DNA of 64,000 nt, from NCBI GenBank assembly GCA_964550125.1, contig CAZJWC010000004.1:1-64000 (forward strand). The letters run 5' to 3'. Source of the stretch: CAZJWC01 sp964550125 (lineage in GTDB: Bacteria; Bacillota; Clostridia; Christensenellales; Borkfalkiaceae). Positions within the stretch are counted from its first letter, which is position 1, and each line of letters starts with the position of its first letter. Both the position numbers and the translations under genes were made by a program. Positions 36,473 through 46,435 of this stretch are shown here, in pieces. Under the pieces are notes generated by a model, which worked only from the letters and a program-made list of their open reading frames with translations, ran no database searches and was not told where the DNA came from.

Positions 36473-37999
36473 ATGTTAGCAAAAGTAAAAAGTTTTTGTT
36501 TAAAAGGTTTAGACGGTGTACCTATTGAGGTAGAAACTGATATAAATAACGGCCTACCTGCTTATGAACTTGTAGGTTTACCTGATACAGCAGTAAAGGA
36601 ATCTAGGGAGAGAGTTCGTTCGGCAATTAAAAATACTGCAAAAAAATTTCCCGTAACGAAGATTGTTGTTAATTTAGCCCCTGCTGATGTTAAAAAGGAA
36701 GGCTCGTCTTTTGACCTACCCATTGCCCTATCTATTTTAAAGGCAACAGACCAACTTGCAAATGTTGATATTGATAACGTTGTGATACTTGGTGAACTAG
36801 CACTTGACGGAAAAGTTCGTGGAGTATCGGGCATATTGCCCATTTTAATATCTGCAAAAGATAGTGGTTATAAGGATTTTATTATACCAGCAGAAAACGC
36901 AAATGAGGCGAGTTATATTGACGGCTTAAATATAATAGCAGTATCTTCTTTAAAAGAAGCCGTAAATCATTTGTTGGGTATTGAAGTTTTAACTCCTCTA
37001 GCAACAAGGTCATATACTTGTGGGAAAACTGAAAATAAGTTTTCAGTTGATATGTCCTTTGTTAAAGGACAAGCAACGGCAAAAAGAGCATTAGAAATTG
37101 CCGTAAGTGGAGGTCATAATATCTTAATGGTAGGTCCTCCAGGTACGGGTAAAACTATGCTTGCTAGGTGTATACCTACTATTATGCCTGATATGAGTTT
37201 TGATGAAGCGTTAGAGGTTACAAAAATCCACTCAGTTGCAGGTATGCTTAATGAGGAAGGAATTATAACTGAACGACCTTTTAGAAAACCTCATCACACT
37301 GCTACTACAATTTCTTTGTGTGGTGGTGGAAATAAAGTTATTCGCCCAGGAGAAATAAGTTTGGCTCATAACGGTGTGCTTTTTATGGACGAACTTCCTG
37401 AATATAACCGTTCCACCCTTGAAGCGTTGCGTCAACCTCTTGAGGACGGTATCATTTCAATCTCTCGTGCAGGTGCGTCAGTAACCTTCCCTGCAAACTT
37501 TATGCTTTGTGCAAGTATGAATCCCTGTCCCTGTGGTAACTATGGTTCGGACAAGTTGGTTTGTACTTGTACGAATACCAAGATAAACCAGTATCGTTCA
37601 AAAATTTCAGGACCGTTACTTGATAGAATTGATATACAAGTTGAGGTGGATTCTGTAAACTATGACGACTTAGTTTCTAATAGAGAGGAAGAAACTTCTG
37701 CCGAAATAAAAACTAGAGTTGATAGAACTAGAAAAATACAGCAGTATAGATATAAAAAGGCTGAAATTTTTTCAAACAGTAATATGGGCGAAAAGGAAAT
37801 AAAAAAATATTGTGCATTATCAAAAGAGTGTGAGCAAATTTTAAAGCAAACTTTTGAGAGTTTAAATCTTTCAGCAAGAGCAAGGAGTAGAATTTTAAAA
37901 GTTGCCCGTACCATAGCAGATATGGAACTTAGCGAAGATATAAAAGTTGTTCATCTGTTAGAGGCAATCTCTTATAGAACTTTTGATAAGATGGTATAA
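36473..37999 (+). CDS. comM: YifB/ComM-family AAA+ ATPase (Mg-chelatase-like)
   Basis: Helicase-like ATPase implicated in branch migration during DNA uptake. The N-terminal ChlI-type domain (EVETDINNGLPAYELVGLPD, about residues 20-39) is followed by the AAA+ core with GPPGTGKTM, FRKPHHT, LFMDELPEYNR and the cysteine cluster CPCGNYG..CTC, then a C-terminal helical domain. The 508 residues match. It begins the comM-dprA-topA-trmFO-hslV-hslU run. Confidence 0.93.
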   Translation: MLAKVKSFCLKGLDGVPIEVETDINNGLPAYELVGLPDTAVKESRERVRSAIKNTAKKFPVTKIVVNLAPADVKKEGSSFDLPIALSILKATDQLANVDIDNVVILGELALDGKVRGVSGILPILISAKDSGYKDFIIPAENANEASYIDGLNIIAVSSLKEAVNHLLGIEVLTPLATRSYTCGKTENKFSVDMSFVKGQATAKRALEIAVSGGHNILMVGPPGTGKTMLARCIPTIMPDMSFDEALEVTKIHSVAGMLNEEGIITERPFRKPHHTATTISLCGGGNKVIRPGEISLAHNGVLFMDELPEYNRSTLEALRQPLEDGIISISRAGASVTFPANFMLCASMNPCPCGNYGSDKLVCTCTNTKINQYRSKISGPLLDRIDIQVEVDSVNYDDLVSNREEETSAEIKTRVDRTRKIQQYRYKKAEIFSNSNMGEKEIKKYCALSKECEQILKQTFESLNLSARARSRILKVARTIADMELSEDIKVVHLLEAISYRTFDKMV

Positions 38000-38001
38000 A
38001 A

Positions 38002-39081
38002 ATGGAATATACAAAGGACGAAAAGTCAATCATTTGGCTTGATAGTTTTAACGATTTTGACTATAAACATAAAATTGAATTATTAGATCAGGTAGCATCT
38101 CCGTACGAAATAGTTAAAAATTTTTCAAAGCATAAAAATTTTATTGAAAAGAGCGTAGGCGAAAAGTTGTTTTACGAAATGAAAAATTCTTTAAAAGATG
38201 GTTCGTATATAGATAAAGTTTTGTCAAACCTTGAAAAGAAGAAAATTGAGGTTGTAACAAAGTATTCAAACAAATACCCACCCGAACTTTTAAAGATACC
38301 TGCACCTCCTTTATTACTTTATTGTAAAGGGAACTTAGAACTTTTAGAGAAAAAGAAATTTTCAATAGTAGGTTCAAGGAAAACTTTAGCCTTTGTTGAG
38401 AAACAAACAATGGAGTTTTCAAGTGAAATCTCAAAACACTTCGTAGTGGTTACAGGACTTGCTGAGGGTGGCGACTCTTGTGCGATTAATGGTGCATTAG
38501 AGAGTGAAAATCTAATTTCAGTTTTGGCTTACGGGTATGACTATATTTATCCTGAGTGTAATAAAAGTCTTCTTGAAAAAATTATTCAAAAGGGTTTAGT
38601 TATCACTGAACATAATCCCACAATCTCACCTAAAAGACATTTATTTATTGTTCGCAATCGAATAATAGCAGGGTTAGGACAGGGTGTGCTTGTGGTGAGT
38701 GCAGGTCAAAAAAGTGGGGCAAAAGTTACAGCAGAATATGCTTTAGAGTATGGCAAAGATGTGTTTGCTTTTCCTTATAATATAGGCGTATATTCTGGTG
38801 TTGGCTGTAATGAAATTATCAAAAATGGTGGAAGATTGTGTAATGATATAGTTGACATTTTTGGAACTTATGGTATAAACTTGTTCAAACAAGAAGTTAT
38901 TTCAATGAGTAATGACGAATCGCTTATCTACAATATTATTAAGGACGGCGAGGTTCATATTCAGGAAATAGAAAATAAATCAGGTCTAAAACAGAGTGTT
39001 ATTGCATCAATAATTTCACTACTTGAAATCAAAGGTTTGGTTTCAAGAACGGGTGGTAATAAATATTGTGCAATAAAATAA
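38002..39081 (+). CDS. dprA: DNA-processing protein DprA
   Basis: Loads RecA on incoming single-stranded DNA. The Rossmann-like core has SIVGSRKTL, TGLAEGGDSCAINGAL, YPECN and RNRIIAG..GVLVVSAGQKSGAKVTAEYAL; an N-terminal helical region and a C-terminal winged-helix-like domain flank it. The core motifs are somewhat diverged (EGGD in place of the usual RGID), but order and length (359) fit. It starts 2 nt after comM. Confidence 0.9.
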   Translation: MEYTKDEKSIIWLDSFNDFDYKHKIELLDQVASPYEIVKNFSKHKNFIEKSVGEKLFYEMKNSLKDGSYIDKVLSNLEKKKIEVVTKYSNKYPPELLKIPAPPLLLYCKGNLELLEKKKFSIVGSRKTLAFVEKQTMEFSSEISKHFVVVTGLAEGGDSCAINGALESENLISVLAYGYDYIYPECNKSLLEKIIQKGLVITEHNPTISPKRHLFIVRNRIIAGLGQGVLVVSAGQKSGAKVTAEYALEYGKDVFAFPYNIGVYSGVGCNEIIKNGGRLCNDIVDIFGTYGINLFKQEVISMSNDESLIYNIIKDGEVHIQEIENKSGLKQSVIASIISLLEIKGLVSRTGGNKYCAIK

Positions 39082-39090
39082 AGGTGTTAA

Positions 39091-41382
39091 ATGGATTTAA
39101 TTATTGTAGAATCTCCTTCAAAAGCAAAAACAATATCAAAATATTTAGAGGGTAAATATAAAGTAGATGCTTCTGGTGGTCATATCCGTGATTTACCTGA
39201 AAAGAGATTAGGGGTAAATATTGATAAAAATTTTGAGCCTACTTATGTTGTAAGCAAGGATAAAAAGGAAGTCATAACTCGTCTTTTAGAACAGGCAAAA
39301 AAAGCAGATAAAGTTTATCTTGCAACCGACCCTGATAGAGAGGGTGAAGCAATCAGTTGGCACTTAAAAACTGCTTTAAAACTAAAAGATGAAAATACTG
39401 CTAGAATTGAGTTTAATGAAATTTCTCCTACGGCTATAAAAGAGGCTTTAAAAAATCCTAGAGAGATAGATATTAATCTTGTTGACGCACAACAGGCTAG
39501 ACGAGTTTTAGATAGACTTGTTGGTTACAAAATTTCCCCCATAGTTTCAAAAAGACTGCAAAGCAGTTTGTCAGCAGGTCGTGTTCAATCAGTTGCACTT
39601 CGTCTTGTTTGTGATAGAGAAAGAGAGATTATGGCTTTTATTCCTGAAGAATTTTGGAATATAAAGGCTGAATTAAAATGCAAAGAAGAAAAGCCCACCT
39701 TCAAGGCATTATTAGTTGAAAAAGGTGGAAAAAAATATAAACCCACAAACGAACAAGAAGCCAATGAGGTTATTGAAAGTTTAAAATCACACGATTTTAT
39801 TGTAAGTAAAGTAAAGAGGGCTGAAACAAAGTCAAGTTCACCTGCCCCTTTTACTACTAGTACATTACAACAGGATGCATCAAGCAAATTAAATCTTACT
39901 GCACCCGAGGTTATGCAAGTAGCACAGCATTTGTACGAAGGTATAGATACTTCCACAGAAGGTCATATCGCTTTTGTTACTTATATTAGAACGGACTCAG
40001 TAAGAATATCAAAAGAAGCACAAGAAAAGGCTCTTAATTTTATAAAAGGAAAGTATGGTGAGGAGTACGCTCCAGCCACTCCTAATATATATAAGACTAA
40101 AAAGAACGCACAGGACGCACACGAGGCGATAAGACCTATTGACCTTCAAATGACACCTGAAAAGGCTTCAAAATTGCTTGATAAAAAACACTACTCCGTT
40201 TATAAGTTGATTTACGAGAGATTTTTGGCATCACAAATGGTTGATGCAATATACAACAGTGTTCAAATAAATATAGAAAATGGAATATACGGTTTAAAGG
40301 CGAGTGGAAAAACTTTAAAGTTCGCAGGCTTTACAATCGTATATCAAGAGAATAAGCAAAGCAACGATGATGAGGAAGACAACAAACTTTTGCCTAATGT
40401 AAATGATGGGGATAGACTAGATTTGATAGAGTTGTTTCCTGAACAAAAGTTTACAAAACCTCCTCAAAGATATACCGATGCTTCCCTTGTTAAGACTATG
40501 GAAGAAAAGGGAATAGGTAGACCTTCAACCTATGCTTCGATAATCCAGGTACTAACAAAGAGAAAGTACGTAAAAAAGGACGGGAAGTATATGGTTCCTA
40601 CCGAGATGGGCTTTTCTTTGACTGATATGATGGTTAAGTATTTTACTGACATAATGGATATATCCTTCACTGCTAAAATGGAAAACCAACTTGATGAAAT
40701 TGAAGATGGTGGCAAGGACTGGCATAAAATTATAGCAGATTTTTACCCTAGTTTCAGCGAACAACTTTATAAATGTACGACTGACGGAGATGAGATGACT
40801 GATATTCTTTGCGAAAAGTGTGGTCATCCTATGATTAGAAGAAGTGGAAGATACAGCAAGTATTTGGCTTGTTCAAACTACCCTGAGTGCTCAAACATTA
40901 AGAGTGAAGGAGAGGAGATTAGTGAAACTCGTTGCCCTAAATGTGGTAGCAATATGGTTGTAAAGAGTGGAAAGTACGGTAGATTTTTGGCTTGTCCTAA
41001 TTATCCTGAGTGTTCGCAAATTTTACCTATTGAAGCAGAAGTAAGTGATGAACTTTGTGAAAAGTGTGGTACTCCCTTAATCGTTAAAAAAGGCAAGTTT
41101 GGTAAATATTTGAATTGTCCTAAATGCAATATAAATAAAAGCATTGCCGAAAAGGTTGGTATTTGTCCGGAGTGTGGGAAGGACACTCAAAAGATGTCAA
41201 CAAAACGTGGAAAAACTTTCTACGGTTGTACAGGTTACCCCGATTGTAAATTTATGAGTTGGGATATACCTACAGGAGAAAAATGCTCAAAATGTAATGA
41301 GGGTTACCTTGTGAAAAAGGGCAAGATAATTAAATGTTCAAATGCTGATTGCGACTACCAAGTTGACAATAAGGAAAAATAA
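39091..41382 (+). CDS. topA: DNA topoisomerase I
   Basis: Type IA topoisomerase relaxing negative supercoils. The toprim domain opens MDLIIVESPSKAKTISKYL and carries the acidic TDPDREGEAISWHL; the active-site tyrosine is Y298 in FVTYIRTDS. The C-terminus (about residues 565-763) holds five zinc-ribbon units, four of them CxxC...C-type in tandem. At 763 residues it is complete. A weak AAGG precedes the ATG, 9 nt after dprA. Confidence 0.96.
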   Translation: MDLIIVESPSKAKTISKYLEGKYKVDASGGHIRDLPEKRLGVNIDKNFEPTYVVSKDKKEVITRLLEQAKKADKVYLATDPDREGEAISWHLKTALKLKDENTARIEFNEISPTAIKEALKNPREIDINLVDAQQARRVLDRLVGYKISPIVSKRLQSSLSAGRVQSVALRLVCDREREIMAFIPEEFWNIKAELKCKEEKPTFKALLVEKGGKKYKPTNEQEANEVIESLKSHDFIVSKVKRAETKSSSPAPFTTSTLQQDASSKLNLTAPEVMQVAQHLYEGIDTSTEGHIAFVTYIRTDSVRISKEAQEKALNFIKGKYGEEYAPATPNIYKTKKNAQDAHEAIRPIDLQMTPEKASKLLDKKHYSVYKLIYERFLASQMVDAIYNSVQINIENGIYGLKASGKTLKFAGFTIVYQENKQSNDDEEDNKLLPNVNDGDRLDLIELFPEQKFTKPPQRYTDASLVKTMEEKGIGRPSTYASIIQVLTKRKYVKKDGKYMVPTEMGFSLTDMMVKYFTDIMDISFTAKMENQLDEIEDGGKDWHKIIADFYPSFSEQLYKCTTDGDEMTDILCEKCGHPMIRRSGRYSKYLACSNYPECSNIKSEGEEISETRCPKCGSNMVVKSGKYGRFLACPNYPECSQILPIEAEVSDELCEKCGTPLIVKKGKFGKYLNCPKCNINKSIAEKVGICPECGKDTQKMSTKRGKTFYGCTGYPDCKFMSWDIPTGEKCSKCNEGYLVKKGKIIKCSNADCDYQVDNKEK

Positions 41383-41385
41383 TAA

Positions 41386-42687
41386 ATGGAAAAAATAAAA
41401 GTTATAGGGGCTGGGCTTGCCGGGTGTGATTGTGCATACTATTTGGCCGAGCAAGGCTTTAAAGTTGAACTTTACGATATTAAACCTAACAGATTTACCC
41501 CTGCCCACTCTAATAAAAATTTTGGCGAGTTGGTGTGTAGCAACTCTTTAAAAAGTAATGATGTTTACGGTAATGCGTGTGGACTTTTAAAGGAAGAAAT
41601 GCGTATACTTGGTTCAATGGTAATATCCGTTGCAGATGAAACCAAGGTTGACGCAGGTGGTGCGCTTGCCGTTGATAGAGAGTTGTTTGCAAGTAAAATT
41701 ACCAAAAATATTTTACATCATAAAAATATTACCTTTATAAGCGATGAGGTAACCTCAATACCTGAAGGCAATGTAGTTATAGCAACAGGTCCGTTAACTC
41801 TTGATAAACTCGCAAACGATATATCTAATAGACTAGGCGAACAGTTGTATTTTTTTGATGCGGCTGCCCCTATTGTTTCAGCAGATAGTATTGATATGTC
41901 AAAGGCGTTTATAGGAGATAGATACGGAAAGGGAAACGGAGATTATATAAATTGTCCGTTGACAAAAGAAGAATATGAACTTTTTGTAAATGAATTGTGT
42001 AGTGCTGAAAGGGCAACTTTACATAATTTTGAAAAAAGGGAAATATTTGAGAGTTGTATGCCCGTTGAAATTATGGCTAGCCGAGGAATTGACACTTTAC
42101 GCTTTGGTATGCTTAAACCTGTTGGATTATATGACGAAAACGGAGTGCGTCCATACGCAGTTTTGCAACTACGCAAAGAGAATAACGAGGGTAGTGCTTA
42201 TAATTTGGTTGGTTTTCAAACTAACCTTAAATTTGCCGAGCAAAAGCGAGTTTTTGGTATCTTTCCTGCCTTAAAAAACGCAGAGTTTTTAAGATACGGA
42301 GTGATGCATAGAAATACTTATATCAATGCTCCCAAATTTTTAAATAGTGATTTTTCATTAAAAATGAATACTAATATTTATTTTGCAGGACAAATAACAG
42401 GCGTAGAGGGATATGTTGAAAGTGCTATGAGTGGACTGCTTGTAGCCGTTCATCTTACGCAAAAGTTAAAAGGGAAAAAACCTTTAACTTTTGATAATAA
42501 GACCATTTGTGGCGCATTATCAAACCACATATCTACTTTAACAGATAACTTTCAACCAATGAACGCAAATTACGGTATTTTGAGTGAACTTGATGAAAAG
42601 ATAAGAGATAAGGTATTAAAAAAGAGAAAAATGTCCCAAAGGGCATTAGAGAATATAAGAGTTATTAAAGAAAAAATCGAGTTATAA
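41386..42687 (+). CDS. trmFO: tRNA m5U54 methyltransferase TrmFO
   Basis: Folate- and FAD-dependent enzyme that makes ribothymidine 54. The FAD motif GAGLAGCDCAYYLAEQGF is at about residues 7-24, with ELYDIKPNRFTPAH and the catalytic-cysteine region GELVCSNSLKSN next, and FAGQITGVEGYVESAMSGL toward the end. Length 433 is typical. It follows topA directly as in many Firmicutes. Confidence 0.95.
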   Translation: MEKIKVIGAGLAGCDCAYYLAEQGFKVELYDIKPNRFTPAHSNKNFGELVCSNSLKSNDVYGNACGLLKEEMRILGSMVISVADETKVDAGGALAVDRELFASKITKNILHHKNITFISDEVTSIPEGNVVIATGPLTLDKLANDISNRLGEQLYFFDAAAPIVSADSIDMSKAFIGDRYGKGNGDYINCPLTKEEYELFVNELCSAERATLHNFEKREIFESCMPVEIMASRGIDTLRFGMLKPVGLYDENGVRPYAVLQLRKENNEGSAYNLVGFQTNLKFAEQKRVFGIFPALKNAEFLRYGVMHRNTYINAPKFLNSDFSLKMNTNIYFAGQITGVEGYVESAMSGLLVAVHLTQKLKGKKPLTFDNKTICGALSNHISTLTDNFQPMNANYGILSELDEKIRDKVLKKRKMSQRALENIRVIKEKIEL

Positions 42688-42699
42688 AAGGAGTGAAAT

Positions 42700-43236
42700 A
42701 TGACTGAATTTAGAGGTACAACTATTTGTGCAGTGCAAAAAAACGGTTCAATCGCCATTGCAGGTGACGGACAAGTTACTTTGTCTGAATCAATAGTTTT
42801 TAAAAATAATGCCGTAAAGGTTAGAAGAATTTACGGTGGAATGGTAATTTTAGGTTTTGCAGGCTCAGTATCGGATGCCTTCTCTTTAACAGAGAGATTT
42901 GAGGGTATGTTAAATAAATATTCAGGCAACTTGATGCGTTCCTGCGTTGAACTTGCTGAACTATGGAGAAATGATAAAGCACCTAGAAAACTTGAAGCAA
43001 TGATGATTTGTGCTGATAAAAATAGTATGTTTATCGTGTCGGGTAGTGGAGAAGTTATCGAACCAGACGGTGGCGTTTGTGCAATCGGTAGTGGTGGTAA
43101 CTATGCTTTAGCAGCAGCAAGAGCATTGTATCAAGAGACTGATTACTCAGCTGAAGATATTGCAAAAAAAGCGTTAAAGATAGCAAGCGATATTTGCGTT
43201 TTTACAAACGACCACATTACTTGTGAAGTTTTATAA
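42700..43236 (+). CDS. hslV: ATP-dependent protease subunit HslV (ClpQ)
   Basis: Threonine peptidase of the HslUV protease. The mature enzyme should begin at T7 after removal of a six-residue leader (MTEFRG then TTICAV), so this homologue has the Thr nucleophile rather than the Ser of B. subtilis ClpQ. SGDG-type motif appears as AGDGQVT and the C-terminus ends ICVFTNDHITCEVL. AAGGAG precedes the ATG; hslU follows 15 nt later. Confidence 0.95.
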   Translation: MTEFRGTTICAVQKNGSIAIAGDGQVTLSESIVFKNNAVKVRRIYGGMVILGFAGSVSDAFSLTERFEGMLNKYSGNLMRSCVELAELWRNDKAPRKLEAMMICADKNSMFIVSGSGEVIEPDGGVCAIGSGGNYALAAARALYQETDYSAEDIAKKALKIASDICVFTNDHITCEVL

Positions 43237-43251
43237 TAAGGAGATAAAAAT

Positions 43252-44562
43252 ATGGGATTATCACCTAGAGATATTGTAAACGAATTAGACAAAAACATTA
43301 TAGGACAAGACGAAGCAAAAAGAGCAGTTGCCATTGCTTTGCGTAATAGATATAGAAGAAGTAAACTTTCAGATGAGTTAAGGGAGGAAATTACTCCTAA
43401 AAATATCATTATGAAAGGACCTACTGGAGTAGGTAAAACTGAAATTGCAAGGCGTCTTGCAAAACTTGTTAAAGCCCCTTTTATTAAAGTTGAAGCAACA
43501 AAGTATACTGAGGTAGGTTACGTTGGTAGAGATGTTGAAAGTATGGTTAGAGATTTGGTTGAGTGTTCATTGCGACTTGTTAAAGAGGAGCAAATGAAGG
43601 TTGTCAGCGAAAAAGCAAAAAAAGAAGCAGAAAAGAAAATTCTAAAAGCCTTGATGCAAGCAAAATCAAATGAAAAGGGCGACCTTTCAACCGAGGTTTT
43701 TGAAAGAAACCTTCTTGACGGACTTCAAAAGGGCAACTACGATAACGTGCAAATCGAAATAGAAGTTTTGGATACTCCCAAGCCTATGGAGTTGATGTCA
43801 GGCATGGGGACTGAAATAAATATAGGAAGTATTTTTGGAGATATTCTTCCCAAAAAATACAAAAAGCGTAAGACTAGCGTTAAAGATGCAATGAAACTTT
43901 ATGTTCAAGAGGAGAGCGAAAAGTTGATTGATAACGATAACGTTACAGCAGAGGCTTTAAAGAGAGCAGAACAAGACGGAATAATCTTTATTGATGAAAT
44001 TGATAAAATTGCAGGGCGTAGTCAAGGCTCAGGCCCTGACGTATCTCGTGAGGGTGTCCAAAGGGACATTTTGCCTATCGTTGAAGGCTGTACAGTAAAT
44101 ACGAAGTATGGACCTGTAAGAACTGACTTTATCTTGTTTATCGCCGCTGGTGCTTTCCATGTAAGCAAAGTGGAAGATTTAATTCCTGAGTTGCAAGGCA
44201 GATTTCCTATATTTGTTGAACTTGCAAGTTTGAATAAGGAAGACTTTGTTAAAATTTTAACTGAAACTAAAAATTCAATATCATCACAATATCAAACTTT
44301 GCTAGCAGTTGATAATATTAATTTAATTTTTAAAGAAGATGCGATAGCGCGTATCGCTGAAATTTCGGTTGATATAAATGCAACTAGCGAGGATATAGGT
44401 GCAAGAAGGTTGCATACCGTTATGGAAAAATTGCTTGACGATATTTCCTTCAATGCAAGTGGCGACCACCCTATGCTTGATATAGTTATTGATAAAGTTT
44501 ATGTTGATGAACATTTAGATAAAATTATTCACGATAGAGATTTAAAGAAATATGTACTATAA
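43252..44562 (+). CDS. hslU: ATP-dependent protease ATPase subunit HslU (ClpY)
   Basis: AAA+ unfoldase feeding HslV. Walker A GPTGVGKTEIARRLA, the pore motif region GYVGRDVES, Walker B GIIFIDEIDKIAG and the C-terminal sensor GARRLHTVMEKLLDDI are present. Length 436 is slightly shorter than typical because the inserted I domain is compact. AAGGAG precedes the ATG. Confidence 0.96.
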   Translation: MGLSPRDIVNELDKNIIGQDEAKRAVAIALRNRYRRSKLSDELREEITPKNIIMKGPTGVGKTEIARRLAKLVKAPFIKVEATKYTEVGYVGRDVESMVRDLVECSLRLVKEEQMKVVSEKAKKEAEKKILKALMQAKSNEKGDLSTEVFERNLLDGLQKGNYDNVQIEIEVLDTPKPMELMSGMGTEINIGSIFGDILPKKYKKRKTSVKDAMKLYVQEESEKLIDNDNVTAEALKRAEQDGIIFIDEIDKIAGRSQGSGPDVSREGVQRDILPIVEGCTVNTKYGPVRTDFILFIAAGAFHVSKVEDLIPELQGRFPIFVELASLNKEDFVKILTETKNSISSQYQTLLAVDNINLIFKEDAIARIAEISVDINATSEDIGARRLHTVMEKLLDDISFNASGDHPMLDIVIDKVYVDEHLDKIIHDRDLKKYVL

Positions 44563-44584
44563 CCAAAAGTATTAAGGAGTTACT

Positions 44585-45841
44585 ATGATAAATATTCCCA
44601 AGGGTACGAAGGACGTACTACCCTCATATTCGTATAAATGGCAATATGTTGAAGGAGTGGAAAAGGAAGTTGCCAAACTTTTTAACTTAAAAGAAGTGAG
44701 AACCCCCACTTTTGAACATACTGAATTGTTTTTGCGTGGTGTAGGCGATACTACTGATATTGTTAATAAAGAGATGTATACCTTTTTAGATAAGGGCGAT
44801 AGGTCAATTACTTTAAAGCCTGAAGGTACGGCTGGATTTGTTAGGTGCTTTATTGAAAATAATTTAGCAAATGGTACAATGCCTGTTAAAACTTTTTATA
44901 TTACACCCGTGTTTAGATATGAGCGTCCACAGGCTGGTAGATTGCGTGAACATCATCAATTTGGTGTTGAAATATTTGGTGGTGCAAGTGCTGATACTGA
45001 TGCTGAGGTTATTTCAATCGCAAACGAAATTTTAACTAGACTTGGCATAAAAGATGTTGAACTTAATATAAACAGCATAGGTTGTAAAAAATGTAGAGTT
45101 GATTATAGTAATGCATTAAAGGACTATTTTGCACCTAATATTGATAAAATGTGTCCTACTTGCGTTGAAAGGCTTGAAAAAAACCCCTTGCGTGTACTTG
45201 ATTGTAAGGTTGATACTTGTAAAGAGTTTACAAAAAATGCACCCTCTACTATTGATTATCTATGCGATGAGTGTAAGGAACATTTTGAAAAACTTAAAAA
45301 GAATTTAGACCTTTTGGGTATTAAATATAAAATCAATCCTAATATCGTTCGTGGACTTGATTATTATTCAAAAACGGTGTTTGAGTTTATTTCAAACTCA
45401 ATAGGTTCACAAGGTACAATTTTAGGTGGTGGAAGGTACGATACCCTTGTTGAAAATTTAGGTGGTAACCCTACTCCAGCCGTTGGTTTTGGTAGTGGTA
45501 TTGAAAGACTTTTAATGGTTATGGAAAATACTGATGTTCCCTTCCCAGCCGAAGATACACCTACCGTATATATTGCTGGTATGGACGAAACTTCAAGAGA
45601 AAAAGCGTTTGAAATTGTCTACCTTTTAAGAAAAGGAAACGTAAGTGCAGAGTTTGACCATACTGCTCGTTCAATCAAAGCACAATTTAAGTACGCTGAC
45701 AAAATAGGTGCAAAGTATGTAGTAGCGTTAGGTTCAACTGAACTTGAAAGTGGAAAAGTACAAGTTAAACGTATGGTTGACGGTAATGTTGATGAAGTTG
45801 CACTTGTAAAATTAGTTGAGTATTTTAAAACACTCAACTAA
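44585..45841 (+). CDS. hisS: Histidyl-tRNA synthetase
   Basis: Class II synthetase for tRNA-His. GTKDVLP at the start, TFEHTELFLRGVGDTTDIV, motif 2 PVFRYERPQAGRLREHHQFG, the histidine-specific GLDYYSKTVFEF and motif 3 AVGFGSGIERLL are present, followed by the C-terminal anticodon domain. The 418 residues are complete. It follows hslU by 22 nt with AAGGAG; no T-box is present. Confidence 0.95.
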   Translation: MINIPKGTKDVLPSYSYKWQYVEGVEKEVAKLFNLKEVRTPTFEHTELFLRGVGDTTDIVNKEMYTFLDKGDRSITLKPEGTAGFVRCFIENNLANGTMPVKTFYITPVFRYERPQAGRLREHHQFGVEIFGGASADTDAEVISIANEILTRLGIKDVELNINSIGCKKCRVDYSNALKDYFAPNIDKMCPTCVERLEKNPLRVLDCKVDTCKEFTKNAPSTIDYLCDECKEHFEKLKKNLDLLGIKYKINPNIVRGLDYYSKTVFEFISNSIGSQGTILGGGRYDTLVENLGGNPTPAVGFGSGIERLLMVMENTDVPFPAEDTPTVYIAGMDETSREKAFEIVYLLRKGNVSAEFDHTARSIKAQFKYADKIGAKYVVALGSTELESGKVQVKRMVDGNVDEVALVKLVEYFKTLN

Positions 45842-45869
45842 AATACATATTGGTTTATGAGGTGTAAAA

Positions 45870-46184
45870 ATGACAATAAAAACAATAGAACAATTTGACG
45901 AGATAATTAAAAAGAGTGATAAACCTGTATTCGTTGACTTTAATGCCACTTGGTGTGGACCTTGTAGGTTGCTTGCACCTATCGTTGAACAATTAGAGAA
46001 GGAGTTTGAAGGTAAACTTGAATTTTTAAATGTTGATGTTGATGAAGTGTCTGCTTTAGCCGATAGATATCAAATATATACAATTCCTTGCCTTTATATC
46101 TTTAAAGACGGAAATAAGGTTGCTGAAAAGATTGGTTACTCTCAAAAAGAGGAGCTTGAAAAATTTATAACTGAAAATATTTAA
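45870..46184 (+). CDS. trxA: Thioredoxin
   Basis: Disulfide reductase of 104 residues. The redox site WCGPC is at 28-32 (ATWCGPCRLLAP), and the cis-proline is in YTIPCLYIFKDG, where an additional Cys follows the Pro. It lies 28 nt after hisS and is closed by a terminator. The reductase trxB is not in the window. Confidence 0.93.
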   Translation: MTIKTIEQFDEIIKKSDKPVFVDFNATWCGPCRLLAPIVEQLEKEFEGKLEFLNVDVDEVSALADRYQIYTIPCLYIFKDGNKVAEKIGYSQKEELEKFITENI

Positions 46185-46189
46185 TTTAC

Positions 46190-46220
46190 AGTGGCATAAC
46201 ATATAGTTGTGCCACTTTTT
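46190..46220 (+). terminator. Terminator after trxA
   Basis: AGTGGCATAAC pairs with GTTGTGCCACT (one T-G pair) around ATATA, then TTTTT. Confidence 0.85.
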
Positions 46221-46222
46221 GT

Positions 46223-46251
46223 TTGTCATTTTATATAAATTGTGTTATAGT
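46223..46251 (+). promoter_or_regulatory. Promoter of the FMN riboswitch-ribU unit
   Basis: TTGTCA (46223-46228), 17 nt, TATAGT (46246-46251), preceded by TGT. Start point about 46258, just before the aptamer. Confidence 0.8.
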
Positions 46252-46275
46252 ATGAGCGAAAACTTAATAAAAAGT

Positions 46276-46390
46276 TTTTGAGGCGGAGTGAAATTCTCCA
46301 CCGACAGTAATTGCTTTTGCATAAGTCTGGGAGGAACGCAAGTTCTTGATGAAGTGTAATTCTTCAACCGACGGTATAGTCCGGATAAAA
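46276..46390 (+). promoter_or_regulatory. FMN (RFN) riboswitch
   Basis: Conserved FMN-aptamer blocks are read in order: GAGGCGGAGTGAAATTCTCC, ACCGACAGTAATTGC, AAGTCTGGGAGGAACGCAAG, TTGATGAAGTGTAATTCTTC, AACCGACGGTATAGTCCGGA. The six-stem architecture is intact. It precedes ribU with a terminator between, so FMN should lower riboflavin uptake. Confidence 0.95.
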
Positions 46391-46400
46391 AAAATTTGTA

Positions 46401-46424
46401 AGACGCCTTAGTGCGTCTTTTTTT
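46401..46424 (+). terminator. FMN-riboswitch expression-platform terminator
   Basis: AGACGC pairs with GCGTCT around a 6-nt loop, followed by seven T residues, ending at the AAGGAG of ribU. Expected to form when FMN is bound. Confidence 0.85.
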
Positions 46425-46435
46425 AAGGAGTTTTT